A DNA stretch of 64,000 bases from the NCBI RefSeq assembly GCF_003719195.1, contig NZ_CP024996.1, forward strand, positions 3,348,001 through 3,412,000, written 5' to 3'. Below, in pieces: positions 29,876 to 38,654 of the stretch (position 1 is the first letter of the stretch; every line of letters starts with the position of its first letter). Below the pieces are notes generated by a model. That model searched no databases. It saw nothing but the letters and a program-made list of their open reading frames with translations, and was not told where the DNA came from. The DNA comes from Herbaspirillum rubrisubalbicans (GTDB lineage: Bacteria > Pseudomonadota > Gammaproteobacteria > Burkholderiales > Burkholderiaceae_D). Both the position numbers and the translations under genes were made by a program.

Positions 29876-30980
29876 ATGGAAGCAGAACGCCTCAATTCCC
29901 TCCAATCCCTGCTCGACGACCTGGCCACCCGCGCCACCGAGCTTCGGAGGTATCTTTGACTTCGATGTGAAGTCGGAGAAACTCGAACAAGTCAACGCCG
30001 AACTGGAAGACCCCAACGTCTGGAACGACCAGAAGCGAGCCCAGGACCTCGGCAAGGAAAAGAAATCGCTGGAAGCGATCGTCCACACCCTCATCAAGAT
30101 CGATAGCGAACTCACCGATGCCCGCGACCTCTTCGAGATGGCGCGCGAGGAAAAGGACGAGGACACCATCGTCGCCATCGAGGATGATGCCGAGAACCTG
30201 AAGAAGATGGTGGAAGAGATGGAGTTCCGCCGCATGTTCAGCGGCCCCATGGACGCCAACAACTGCTTCATCGACATCCAGGCCGGTGCCGGCGGAACCG
30301 AAGCCCAGGACTGGGCTTCCATGCTGCTGCGCCAGTACCTGCGCTATTGCGAACGCAAGGGCTTCAAGGCCGAGATTCTGGAACAGTCCGACGGTGAAGT
30401 GGCCGGCATCAAGACCGCCACCATCAAGGTCGAGGGCGAATACGCCTATGGCTTCCTGCGTACCGAAACCGGCGTGCACCGCCTGGTGCGCAAGTCGCCC
30501 TTCGACTCGTCCAATGGCCGCCACACCTCCTTCTCCAGCCTGTTCGTCTACCCCGAAGTGGATGAATCCTTCGAGATCGAGATCAACCCGGCCGACGTGC
30601 GGGTGGACACCTACCGCGCCTCCGGTGCCGGTGGTCAGCACATCAACAAGACCGACTCCGCCGTGCGTCTGACCCACGCGCCCTCGGGCATCGTCGTGCA
30701 ATGCCAGAACGACCGCAGCCAGCACCGCAACCGGGCCGAAGCCTGGGACATGCTGCGCGCCAAGCTGTTCGAGTTGGAACTGCGCAAGCGCATGAGCGAG
30801 CAGCAGAAGCTGGAAGACTCCAAGACCGACGTCGGCTGGGGCCACCAGATCCGCTCCTACGTGCTGGACCAGTCCCGCATCAAGGACTTGCGCACCAACT
30901 TCGAAACCGGCAACACCAAGGCCGTGCTCGATGGCGACATCGACGACTTCATCGCGGCCTCGCTGAAACAGGGCGTCTGA
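29876..30980 (+). CDS. prfB: Peptide chain release factor 2 (programmed +1 frameshift)
   Basis: 367 residues when joined as 29876-29956 plus 29958-30980. Frees finished peptides at UGA and UAA codons. Zero-frame codons 1-27 run to CTT, then an in-frame TGA (29957-29959) followed by C. The CGGAGG just before TATCTTTGAC is the internal Shine-Dalgarno-like element that promotes the +1 slip on CTT, giving autoregulation by RF2 level. Recognition motif SPF (RKSPFDS) and catalytic GGQ (GAGGQHIN) are present. lysS follows after 73 bp, the standard arrangement. Confidence 0.97.
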
Positions 30981-31053
30981 TGCAGACCGGTCGCGTAGCA
31001 CTGCGCGGCCGGGCTTTCCCGGACTGACCGTTCAACCTTCAAGAATTCCAACC

Positions 31054-32595
31054 ATGACCACGCAAAACACCCCCGCCGCCCAGCCGGCAGCCGACGAGAA
31101 CAGCATCATCGCCGAGCGCCGCGCCAAGCTGGCGGCCATCCGCGAACAGGGCATCGCCTTCCCCAACGATTTCCGTCCGGCCAACAAGGCTTCCGACTTG
31201 CATTCGCAATACGACGGCTTCGAGAACGAAGCCCTGGAAGCCGAGCCGGTCACCGTCACCGTCGCCGGCCGCATGATGTTGAAGCGGGTCATGGGCAAAG
31301 CGGCCTTCGCCACCCTGCAGGATGCCTCGGGCGCACGCGCCGATGGCCGCATCCAGCTCTACGTTACCAAAGACGTGACCGGCGAAGACGCCATGGCCGC
31401 CTTCAAGCACTATGACCTGGGCGATATCCTGGGTGCCGAAGGCACGCTGTTCAAAACCAAGACCGGCGAGCTGTCGATCAAGGTCACCAAGCTGAAGCTG
31501 ATCACCAAGTCGCTGCGTCCGCTGCCGGACAAGTTCCACGGCCTGGCCGACCAGGAAATGAAGTATCGCCAGCGCTATGTCGACCTGATCATGAGCGAAG
31601 AGACCCGCCGCACCTTCAAGGCGCGTACCGCCGCGATGTCGTCGATCCGCCGCTTCATGGAATCCAACGGCTTCATGGAAGTAGAAACCCCGATGCTGCA
31701 CCCGATCCCGGGCGGCGCGGCGGCCAAGCCCTTCATCACCCACCACAACGCGCTGGACATGCAGATGTTCATGCGCATCGCTCCCGAGCTGTACCTGAAG
31801 CGCCTGGTGGTGGGCGGCTTCGAGCGCGTCTTCGAGGTGAACCGCAACTTCCGCAACGAAGGTGTCTCGCCGCGTCACAATCCTGAATTCACGATGATGG
31901 AGTTCTACGCCGCCTACGTGGATTACCAATGGCTGATGGGCTTCACCGAACAGGTGATCCGCCAGGCCGCCATCGACGCCCACGGCACTGCCGTGCTGAC
32001 CTACCAGGGTCGCGAGCTGGACCTGTCCAAGCCCTTCGACCGCCTGACCATCACCGGCGCGATCCTGAAGTACGCCCCCGACTACACCGAGGCGCAACTG
32101 GCAGACATCGACTTCCTGCGCACCGAACTGAAGAAGTTCGGCGTCAAGACCGACCAGGCCCCGCTGGCCGGTGCCGGCATCGGCGCACTGCAACTGGCGC
32201 TGTTTGAAGAAACTGCTGAATCGCAGCTGTGGAACCCGACCTACATCATCGACTACCCGGTCGAAGTCTCGCCGCTGGCGCGTGCTTCCGACACGGTGGC
32301 CGGTATCACCGAGCGCTTTGAACTCTTCATTACCGGCCGCGAGATCGCCAACGGCTTCTCGGAATTGAACGATGCCGAAGACCAGGCCGCGCGCTTCCAC
32401 GCTCAGGTAGCGGCCAAGGATGCCGGTGACGAAGAAGCCATGTACTACGACGCCGACTACATCCGCGCCCTGGAATATGGGATGCCCCCGGCCGGCGGCT
32501 GCGGCATCGGCATCGATCGCCTGATGATGCTCATCACCGACTCGCCCAACATCCGCGACGTCATCCTGTTCCCGCACCTGCGCCGCGAAGACTGA
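31054..32595 (+). CDS. lysS: Lysyl-tRNA synthetase, class II
   Basis: 513 residues. Charges tRNA-Lys. N-terminal OB-fold anticodon domain (about 60-170; [23 protein letters not shown]), then the class II core. Motif 1: [20 protein letters not shown]. Motif 2: [21 protein letters not shown]. Motif 3: [20 protein letters not shown]. Complete. Second gene of the prfB-lysS operon. Confidence 0.98.
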   Translation: MTTQNTPAAQPAADENSIIAERRAKLAAIREQGIAFPNDFRPANKASDLHSQYDGFENEALEAEPVTVTVAGRMMLKRVMGKAAFATLQDASGARADGRIQLYVTKDVTGEDAMAAFKHYDLGDILGAEGTLFKTKTGELSIKVTKLKLITKSLRPLPDKFHGLADQEMKYRQRYVDLIMSEETRRTFKARTAAMSSIRRFMESNGFMEVETPMLHPIPGGAAAKPFITHHNALDMQMFMRIAPELYLKRLVVGGFERVFEVNRNFRNEGVSPRHNPEFTMMEFYAAYVDYQWLMGFTEQVIRQAAIDAHGTAVLTYQGRELDLSKPFDRLTITGAILKYAPDYTEAQLADIDFLRTELKKFGVKTDQAPLAGAGIGALQLALFEETAESQLWNPTYIIDYPVEVSPLARASDTVAGITERFELFITGREIANGFSELNDAEDQAARFHAQVAAKDAGDEEAMYYDADYIRALEYGMPPAGGCGIGIDRLMMLITDSPNIRDVILFPHLRRED

Positions 32596-32603
32596 TCCGG
32601 CAG

Positions 32604-32632
32604 TGGGCGGCGGCCTTGCCTGCCGCCGTCCA
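32604..32632 (+). terminator. Strong hairpin after lysS, possible terminator
   Basis: 11-bp stem TGGGCGGCGGC / GCCGCCGTCCA with one G-T pair and a 7-nt loop, starting 9 bp after the lysS stop. There is no T run, so it would need Rho or act as a 3'-end stabiliser. Confidence 0.4.
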
Positions 32633-32869
32633 TCGACGTGCCCTCCTCCGCATCCCGCCCGGGATGCAGAACCTCTCCGCCCCGCTGGCGCTTGCCTGCC
32701 GCATATCTCCAAGCACTGCTGTTTAGCCGAAAACCCGCCACAGAGGCGCCTGTTGCGTCATTACAAGTTTTTACAACTGACACAGAATCGGGATTTTTTT
32801 TGGCCGATGACCACTCCATAATCCAGTCATCCACTTATCAACCACAACAGAACAACTAGAGAGGTCATC

Positions 32870-33541
32870 ATGGAAACCAACACCACACAAAACCTGAGCA
32901 GCAACACCGCCGTGGCCAAGCCCTCCTCCGGCCGCCTGCATCCCCTGGTCGCCGGCGCCTCGGTGGCCGTGATCCTGGTCAGCCTGATCGGCGTGGCCGC
33001 CATGACCGGCCTGCTGCCCACTTCCCGTAGCGCCAATTCGCCGCAGCAATTGGCCTCTCTGGAACAACCCGGCCAGAATCCCGGCCAGCCCATGAGCCAA
33101 CAACAACTGGCCCAGCCGCAAGCTCGTCCGACCACCTCCTACCAGCCGCAGCAAGGCGCCTACCCGGCCCAAGCCGCAGCCCCGGTGGCACAACGCGCTC
33201 CGGCCATCTGCAGCAGCTGCGGTGAAGTGATCGGCGTGCGTGCCGTGCGTCATACCGCTCCCACCAGCGGCGTCGGTATCGCTGGTGGCGCCGTGGTCGG
33301 CGGCTTGCTGGGCAACCAGATCGGCGGCGGCACCGGTCGCACCCTGGCCACCATCGCCGGCGCCGTCGGTGGCGGCTATGCTGGTAACGAAGTCGAGAAG
33401 AACGTGCGCGCCACCACCAGCTACGTGGTCGATGTGCGCATGGAAACCGGCAAGACCCGCAGCTTCCCGCAAAGCGGCGACAACTGGCGCGTGGGTGACC
33501 AGGTGCGCGTGGTCAACGGTCATCTGGAAGGCCGCGGTTGA
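32870..33541 (+). CDS. Glycine-zipper 2TM-domain protein
   Basis: 223 residues: an N-terminal TM helix (about 25-47), a Gln/Pro/Ala-rich linker (about 55-105), a CSSC pair (ICSSCGEVIG), then a glycine-zipper 2TM domain (GIAGGAVVGGLLGNQIGGGTGR and GAVGGGYAGNEVEK) and a small C-terminal domain with basic residues. Relatives (SlyB/Rickettsia 17-kDa type) sit in the envelope and often have stress roles. It is not a lipoprotein here, because the anchor is a TM helix without a lipobox. AGAGAGG precedes the ATG and a strong terminator follows. Confidence 0.85.
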   Translation: METNTTQNLSSNTAVAKPSSGRLHPLVAGASVAVILVSLIGVAAMTGLLPTSRSANSPQQLASLEQPGQNPGQPMSQQQLAQPQARPTTSYQPQQGAYPAQAAAPVAQRAPAICSSCGEVIGVRAVRHTAPTSGVGIAGGAVVGGLLGNQIGGGTGRTLATIAGAVGGGYAGNEVEKNVRATTSYVVDVRMETGKTRSFPQSGDNWRVGDQVRVVNGHLEGRG

Positions 33542-33566
33542 TCGCTGCTGACTGGCAAGCCCTGCA

Positions 33567-33597
33567 AAGCCCTTCGAGCCCCTCGAAGGGCTTTTTT
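33567..33597 (+). terminator. Rho-independent terminator
   Basis: Perfect 12-bp stem AAGCCCTTCGAG / CTCGAAGGGCTT with a 3-nt loop and a T run (33592-33597), 25 bp after the glycine-zipper gene. Confidence 0.93.
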
Positions 33598-33954
33598 CTT
33601 GGTAGTTTGATACTTTTGATGTATTGCATAAAACATCACTCGGCAAGATTTGATATGAAGTGATGTACACCAATTGCGTACAAACAACGTTATCCTGTCA
33701 TCCACCGGTGATATTCCCGTCAAACGGAATGCCAAGCCACCCTCAGCCGGCATCCCTGGGAAGGATTTTTGATAAACGCTGGCAACATTCCTGCCGGGCA
33801 GTTAGACTTTCGCGCAAAGTCATCCGCCTGGACGGCAGCGGAATAGGCAGTCGGGATAAAGAACGCGCCAAGCGTCGGCCCGCCAGCTCGTACTGAACGG
33901 GGGCGAATGATTCGCCAGGCCGCGCCCATGCGGCGCGAAAGCGTTTGAAGATTT
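33598..33954. other. 357-bp intergenic region, no gene seen
   Basis: AT-rich for the first 100 bp, then host-like. The short frames present lack start signals or family resemblance. It probably holds the promoter of the hydrolase gene that follows; no hexamers stand out. Confidence 0.4.
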
Positions 33955-34866
33955 ATGGACTCACAGTCATCCACCGACACCAGTGGCCAGGTCGATACGA
34001 CCCGTGCCGACGACCGCCATGGCGGCCCCCACAAGGATCATGCAGTGATCCTGCTGCACGGCCTGTGCGGCTCGCAGCTGGAAATGGGCTCGATTCCCAA
34101 GCAGCTCAAGAAGGCCGGCTGCACCGTCATCCCCCTGAACATCGACAATTATTCGGCAGCTCTGACCAATCCGCGCGTCTCCCCCCGCTGGGAAGACTGG
34201 TGCGCCGTGGTCGAAAGCCGGGTGGCCCGCCTGAAGGAAGAATTCCGCACCGTCTCGCTGTGCGGCCTGTCCATGGGGGCTACGCTGGCCCTGGCGGTGG
34301 CCGCACGCAGCAAGGAATTGCTGTCGGTGGTGCTGCTCTCGCCGGTGCTGCAATATGACGGCTGGTCGGTGCCCTGGTACTGGAAGCTGTTGACCGTGGT
34401 CTACGACCTGGGCGTGCGCAACTGGTCCTACAAGGAAAGCGAACCTTACGGCATCAAGAACTTCGAGATGCGCCGCCGCGTGGCCGCCGCGCTGGAAAAG
34501 GATGGCGTAGCCGCCGTCGGCGCCGCCGCCATCCCGGCCCGCCACCTGCGCGCCGCGCTGCGCATGATCGCCTTCGTGCGCCAGTCGCTGCCGCTGGTAC
34601 GCACAGATACCCTGATCATTCATTCCATCGACGATGAAACCGCCTCCCCGCGCAATGCCGAGGTAATCCTGCAACACATCAATGCCGAAGTGCGCAAGGT
34701 GGTCTGGCTGGGCGACTGTTATCACATCATCACGGTGGACAATGAACGCGAGATCGTCACCAACGAGACCGTGATGTTCATCAAGCGCAGCATCGAGATC
34801 CATGGCAACGAGCTCTCCCGCAAATACCTGGGGCATTCCTCGCCGCTGAAGGATAGACGTCACTGA
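33955..34866 (+). CDS. Alpha/beta hydrolase (carboxylesterase-like)
   Basis: 303 residues. The oxyanion segment LLHGLCGSQLEM follows a polar 28-residue N-terminus. Nucleophile elbow GLSMGA, catalytic Asp in IHSIDDETASPRN and catalytic His in GDCYHIITVDNERE match the monoacylglycerol-lipase/carboxylesterase Est30-type triad. Soluble, no signal peptide. It is followed after 107 bp by a small membrane protein gene on the same strand, and the two may act together. Substrate not predictable. Confidence 0.85.
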   Translation: MDSQSSTDTSGQVDTTRADDRHGGPHKDHAVILLHGLCGSQLEMGSIPKQLKKAGCTVIPLNIDNYSAALTNPRVSPRWEDWCAVVESRVARLKEEFRTVSLCGLSMGATLALAVAARSKELLSVVLLSPVLQYDGWSVPWYWKLLTVVYDLGVRNWSYKESEPYGIKNFEMRRRVAAALEKDGVAAVGAAAIPARHLRAALRMIAFVRQSLPLVRTDTLIIHSIDDETASPRNAEVILQHINAEVRKVVWLGDCYHIITVDNEREIVTNETVMFIKRSIEIHGNELSRKYLGHSSPLKDRRH

Positions 34867-34973
34867 TTAAGGCATAGAAACAACGCCCCGGTCGCTTTTT
34901 CGCGCCGGTAAGCGTATTGACAGACTGCATTCTTAACATGAGCTCATTGCACGCACGTGTAATGTGAACCAAG

Positions 34974-35513
34974 ATGGATACGACGCGCCACCATTCCAAA
35001 GCCATCATGAGCCTGATCCGATTGAAGAACGCCAAGAGCTGGCGCCCGCAGGGATTGCGACCACTGTACGTGAGCGCCTTCGGCTTCGTGGCCGCCTTCG
35101 GGCTGCGCTACGCACTGGCGCCGTTCGTCGACGAAGCATTGTCGATGCTGTTTTTTGCGGTCAATTGCATCGTCATCAGCTATCTGTTCGGCTACGTGTA
35201 TTCGCTGAGCCTGCTGGCCATCAGTATTCCAACGGCCATGTTCTTCTTCCGCAAGCCCTTCTATGCGATGGATGGACTCAACGACAAGGACATCTTCATG
35301 ATCCTGGTCTATATCGTCATCGTCGCCACCGCCTCGCTGATCATCGAATGGCTGCAACGCGAACGCTATGCCGCCGTGCTGCAGCAGCGCGTCTCGGAAA
35401 CCCGCTACCGCCTGCTGATCGAATCCGACCAGGCGCGCCGCGCCGAATATGCCAAGCAGTTCGAGAACAACACCAGCCCCGCCAGCAACTCCGGCAGCGG
35501 CGAGAACGCCTGA
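34974..35513 (+). CDS. Small four-helix membrane protein (DUF4118/KdpD-like membrane region)
   Basis: 179 residues: about four TM helices between residues 30 and 125, arranged like the DUF4118 membrane block found before histidine kinases, then a coiled-coil tail (LQRERYAAVLQQRVSETRYRLL) and a Ser/Asn-rich end. There is no kinase domain. It could be a membrane sensor stub that signals through its helical tail, or a scaffold for another protein. The start could also be Met12 (35007). Same strand as the preceding hydrolase; a palindromic hairpin follows. Confidence 0.7.
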   Translation: MDTTRHHSKAIMSLIRLKNAKSWRPQGLRPLYVSAFGFVAAFGLRYALAPFVDEALSMLFFAVNCIVISYLFGYVYSLSLLAISIPTAMFFFRKPFYAMDGLNDKDIFMILVYIVIVATASLIIEWLQRERYAAVLQQRVSETRYRLLIESDQARRAEYAKQFENNTSPASNSGSGENA

Positions 35514-35530
35514 CCCAGCGCCCTCACGGT

Positions 35531-35559
35531 CTTGCCTGGCGCCATTGACGCCAGGCAAG
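35531..35559 (+). terminator. Terminator-like hairpin
   Basis: Perfect 11-bp stem CTTGCCTGGCG / CGCCAGGCAAG with a 7-nt loop, 17 bp after the membrane protein stop. No T run follows. Confidence 0.5.
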
Positions 35560-35638
35560 GTCAACTCATCAGGAAGCCCCTGATATCCCTCCCCGCCGGC
35601 CTCTCCTAAGATGTACGCATCACAGCAAGGAGGCCGCC

Positions 35639-36073
35639 ATGTCCCTGACCCATCACCTGCCCCGTATCCTGCTCGTCGACGCCGATCTGGACGCCATCGA
35701 AGCGGCCCGCTTTGCGCTCTGGCGCAGTCACCTGCCCTGCCAGTTCGAATGGTTCGACGATGCGGAACTGGCCAATGCCTCGCTGCTGACGCAAGCCCTG
35801 TGCCACTCGCGCGACCTGCCGGCGCTGATCCTGCTGGATCCGCGCAGCTTTGGCGGTACCGAAGGATATGAATTGTTGCGCACCCTGTGCGTCTACCAGC
35901 AATTGTCATCGATCCCGCTGGTGCTGTTTACCGCCGCGCCACTGTCGACCGACTTCGCGCAAGATCAGGACTGCCGCATCTGGTACGCCGCCAAGCCGCC
36001 ACGCGCCAGCGACTACATGAACCTGGTCACCCGCTGCGTGCAACAACGCCTACGCCAGCCCGAAATGCTCTGA
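35639..36073 (+). CDS. Stand-alone receiver-domain protein
   Basis: 144 residues, single receiver without an output domain. It keeps the phospho-acceptor (Asp67 in LILLDPRSF), one to two acidic pocket residues (LLVDAD), Thr (LFTAAP) and Lys (YAAKPP). It shares distinctive N-terminal segments (ARFALWRSHL, WFDDAE) with the receiver at 3642-4088, so the two arose by duplication, but this copy could be phosphorylated while the other has Glu. AAGGAGG lies 6-7 bases before the ATG. No kinase gene is adjacent. Confidence 0.85.
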   Translation: MSLTHHLPRILLVDADLDAIEAARFALWRSHLPCQFEWFDDAELANASLLTQALCHSRDLPALILLDPRSFGGTEGYELLRTLCVYQQLSSIPLVLFTAAPLSTDFAQDQDCRIWYAAKPPRASDYMNLVTRCVQQRLRQPEML

Positions 36074-36103
36074 AGCGGCCAACGCCAGGGTCATGCGCAG
36101 ACC

Positions 36104-37027
36104 CTAGCACTGCGTATGTGAATTAATCTTCTTCAACTGCTTGAGCTCCCACAGCGCCTGCAATACGTGCAGGGTAGCCGGTTCCAATTGCGCGGCGCGA
36201 TGCGCAATACCCAGCGGACGCCACAGCGCCGGACGCAAGGGCCGCATCACGATGCGCGGATCCAGCGGCACCGTGCGGCCCTGGGCACTGGCCTCGTGCG
36301 GCAAGAGCGTGGCGCCATAGCCGGCGGCCACCAGGCTCTTGATGGCATCGTTGAAATTGAGTTGGATGCGCGGCAACGGATGTTCGCCGGCGGCGGCGAA
36401 CCATTCTGCACTCAGGCGCGAGAGCCGGGTTTCCGGGGCGTTGAGGATCAAGGGCTGCGCCGCCAGCCAGGCCGGCGTCACCACCCGCGGTGCGTGCCAC
36501 GCCGCCGGTACGAAAGCCATCACCGGATCACGCCGCCAGGGCTTCACCGTCAAGCCGCCCACGGGCGACTGCGGCAAGGCCACCAGGCCGATGTCCAGGC
36601 TGCCCTCGACCAGTTGCGACAGAGTTTCCTGCGAGGTCAGGATGTGGATCTGCACATCGATGCCGGGATGGCTCTGTCCCAGCCGCTCCAGCACCTGCGG
36701 CAATAGATAGGCGATGGCCCCGGTGGACGCCCCCAGGCGCACCCGTCCAGCCAGGCCCTGCACCTGCCGTCCCACTTCTTCCAGCGCCTGTTCGGCCGCC
36801 GCCAGCAACTGGCGTGCGCGTGCTACCAAGGTCGCTCCTATCCCCGAAGGCCGGACCTGACTGCGCTGGCGCAACAGCAACGGCGCGCCGATGCGCTCTT
36901 CCAGTTCACTGATGTGCAGGCTCACCGTGGGCGGCGCCAAGTGCAAGGCGCGTGCGGCGGCGGCAAAGGAACCCAGGTCGGCGATGGCGACCAGGGTGCG
37001 CAAGCGGTCCAGGCTCAATTCACGCAT
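36104..37027 (-). CDS. LysR-family transcriptional regulator
   Basis: 307 residues. N-terminal winged helix (about 4-62; LDRLRTLVAIADLGSFAAAARAL, PPTVSLHISELEERIGAPLL) and a C-terminal periplasmic-binding-protein-like effector domain (about 90-295). Divergent from argC with 157 bp between starts, which holds the inverted repeat at 37098-37113. It may control argC or only itself. The effector is unknown. Confidence 0.92.
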   Translation of the reverse strand: MRELSLDRLRTLVAIADLGSFAAAARALHLAPPTVSLHISELEERIGAPLLLRQRSQVRPSGIGATLVARARQLLAAAEQALEEVGRQVQGLAGRVRLGASTGAIAYLLPQVLERLGQSHPGIDVQIHILTSQETLSQLVEGSLDIGLVALPQSPVGGLTVKPWRRDPVMAFVPAAWHAPRVVTPAWLAAQPLILNAPETRLSRLSAEWFAAAGEHPLPRIQLNFNDAIKSLVAAGYGATLLPHEASAQGRTVPLDPRIVMRPLRPALWRPLGIAHRAAQLEPATLHVLQALWELKQLKKINSHTQC

Positions 37028-37097
37028 GACAAGACTCCAGGGGACAAGAACGTTGATTCAGAAAAGCTGAACGATCTCTTTATCATATTCAACTTTT

Positions 37098-37113
37098 CCA
37101 ATTATACGATTGG
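37098..37113. promoter_or_regulatory. Inverted repeat, candidate LysR operator
   Basis: CCAAT-TATACG-ATTGG, a perfect 5-bp dyad with a 6-bp A/T-rich centre, about midway in the divergent LysR-argC promoter region. Spacing and A/T content fit LysR-type sites. The TATACG core could also be part of a -10. Confidence 0.45.
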
Positions 37114-37184
37114 GCGCACCATGCAACTCACTGGCCACCCCCGCCGCTTTCATCGGCGCAACCCTTCCTGCACTGGAGCACAGC

Positions 37185-38117
37185 GTGAGCACTCTTCCCC
37201 TCATCTTCATCGACGGCGACCAAGGCACTACCGGTCTGCAGATCCACGAACGCCTGCGCGGTCGCACCGACCTGCGCGTGCTGACCCTGCCGCCGGCCGA
37301 GCGCAAGGATGCGCGGCGCCGCGCCGAGGCCATCAATAGCGCCGATATCGCCCTGCTGTGCCTGCCCGACGCTGCCGCCCGCGAAGCGGCGGCGCTGATT
37401 GAAAATACCAAGGTCCGTGTCATCGATGCCAGCTCGGCCCATCGCACCAGCCCAGGCTGGGTGTATGGCTTCCCCGAAATGGCGCCCGGCCAGGCCGAAG
37501 CCATCGCCAGCGCGCAGCGCATCAGCAATCCCGGCTGCTATCCGACCGGTGCCATTGCGCTGTTGCGTCCGCTGGTGCAAGCCGGCCTGGTGCCGACCGA
37601 CTATGCGCTGGCCATCCATGCAGTCTCCGGCTATTCGGGTGGCGGTCGTGCCCAGGTGGAACAGTACGAAGGCCCGCAAGCCGCCAGCGCCGCACCTTTC
37701 GTGACATATGGCCTGGGCCTGGCGCACAAGCATCCGCCGGAAATGCAATTGCACGCTGGCTTGTCGCAGCGCCCCATCTTCGTGCCATCCTATGGCGCCT
37801 TCGGCCAGGGCATCGTACTGTCCATCGCCTTGCATCAACGCCTGCTGCCGGCACAGGCCAGCCTGGAGCGCCTGCGCGCTGTGCTGCAGGCGCATTACGC
37901 CGGGGCGCGCCACGTCCACGTGCTCGATGCCGAACAAAGCGCTGCCACGGCCCAGCTCGATCCGACGCGCCACAACGGCAGCAACGACATGACGCTGGGC
38001 GTGTTCGGCAATGCCACTGAAGGCCACATCCTGCTGTGCGCGGTATTCGACAACCTGGGCAAGGGCGCCTCGGGCGCAGCCGTGCAGAACCTGGACTTGC
38101 TGCTGGGCGGCAATTGA
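37185..38117 (+). CDS. argC: N-acetyl-gamma-glutamyl-phosphate reductase (short type)
   Basis: 310 residues. NADPH-dependent third step of arginine synthesis. [14 protein letters not shown] is the dinucleotide-binding turn, and the catalytic Cys is in [14 protein letters not shown]. The [11 protein letters not shown] block and the 310-residue length fit the shorter ArgC class (type 2) rather than the longer E. coli class. A GTG start at 37185 is chosen because GGAG lies 6 bases upstream; a longer ORF start 25 codons earlier would overlap the promoter region. Confidence 0.9.
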   Translation: MSTLPLIFIDGDQGTTGLQIHERLRGRTDLRVLTLPPAERKDARRRAEAINSADIALLCLPDAAAREAAALIENTKVRVIDASSAHRTSPGWVYGFPEMAPGQAEAIASAQRISNPGCYPTGAIALLRPLVQAGLVPTDYALAIHAVSGYSGGGRAQVEQYEGPQAASAAPFVTYGLGLAHKHPPEMQLHAGLSQRPIFVPSYGAFGQGIVLSIALHQRLLPAQASLERLRAVLQAHYAGARHVHVLDAEQSAATAQLDPTRHNGSNDMTLGVFGNATEGHILLCAVFDNLGKGASGAAVQNLDLLLGGN

Positions 38118-38153
38118 CTCGCTTATTGCTTAGGTAAAAAGCAAGCAAAACAA

Positions 38154-38199
38154 GCTTGACCAGCAAGGCACTGCCTCCAGGCGACGCCTTGCGTCAAGC
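38154..38199 (+). terminator. Long hairpin after argC
   Basis: GCTTGAC-CA-GCAAGGC pairs with GCCTTGC-GTCAAGC: 14 bp with a 2-nt bulge and a 16-nt loop. No T run; a Rho-assisted terminator or mRNA-end structure is likely. Confidence 0.45.
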
Positions 38200-38308
38200 C
38201 ATTGACTCGTAAAATCTGGTAAAACCCTGACATCCTGCACGGCAGGATCGTTCAGGCTGTGGCATCATTGCGCACTTGATTCGCCACCCAAACAGCAGGG
38301 CCCCGGTC

Positions 38309-38572
38309 ATGGCAGAACTTGCCGCCGCCCCGCTTCCAAGCAAGATGTCCACCACCCTAGGCGCCATCGCGTGCAAGTATCTCGACGCGACCATCAAACT
38401 GACTCCGGTATTGCGTACTGACGGCAAATGGACGGCCTTCGTCCATATCGACTTACCGGACCGCACCACCCACGAGTTCGGTGATTTCAAGCCGGGCAAT
38501 TCCAAGATGGAAGCCCTGCAGAACGCCGTTACCGCGGCCGAGCATTACATTGTCGAACGCAAGAAAAAGTAA
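38309..38572 (+). CDS. Small conserved-looking hypothetical protein
   Basis: 87 residues starting MAELAAAPLPSKMSTTLGAI; alternatives are an upstream start at 38276 or Met at 38345. The sequence is balanced (TPVLRTDGKWTAFVHIDLPD, MEALQNAVTAAEHYIVERKKK), predicted alpha/beta, soluble, with a basic end. Codon use is like the host's. No family recognised. It converges on the dctP gene, with that gene's terminator between them. Confidence 0.6.
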   Translation: MAELAAAPLPSKMSTTLGAIACKYLDATIKLTPVLRTDGKWTAFVHIDLPDRTTHEFGDFKPGNSKMEALQNAVTAAEHYIVERKKK

Positions 38573-38598
38573 GTTTTACAGCCCTCGGTAGCCCACCT

Positions 38599-38628
38599 AA
38601 AAAAACGGCCTGCATCCTCGCAGGCCGT
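38599..38628 (-). terminator. Rho-independent terminator of dctP
   Basis: Minus-strand stem ACGGCCTGC / GCAGGCCGT with a 6-nt loop then seven T (38605-38599), 26 bp after the dctP stop. It shows dctP is the last gene of its transcript. Confidence 0.92.
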
Positions 38629-38654
38629 GGTATCGGGCTATTGCGGCAAGCGCT

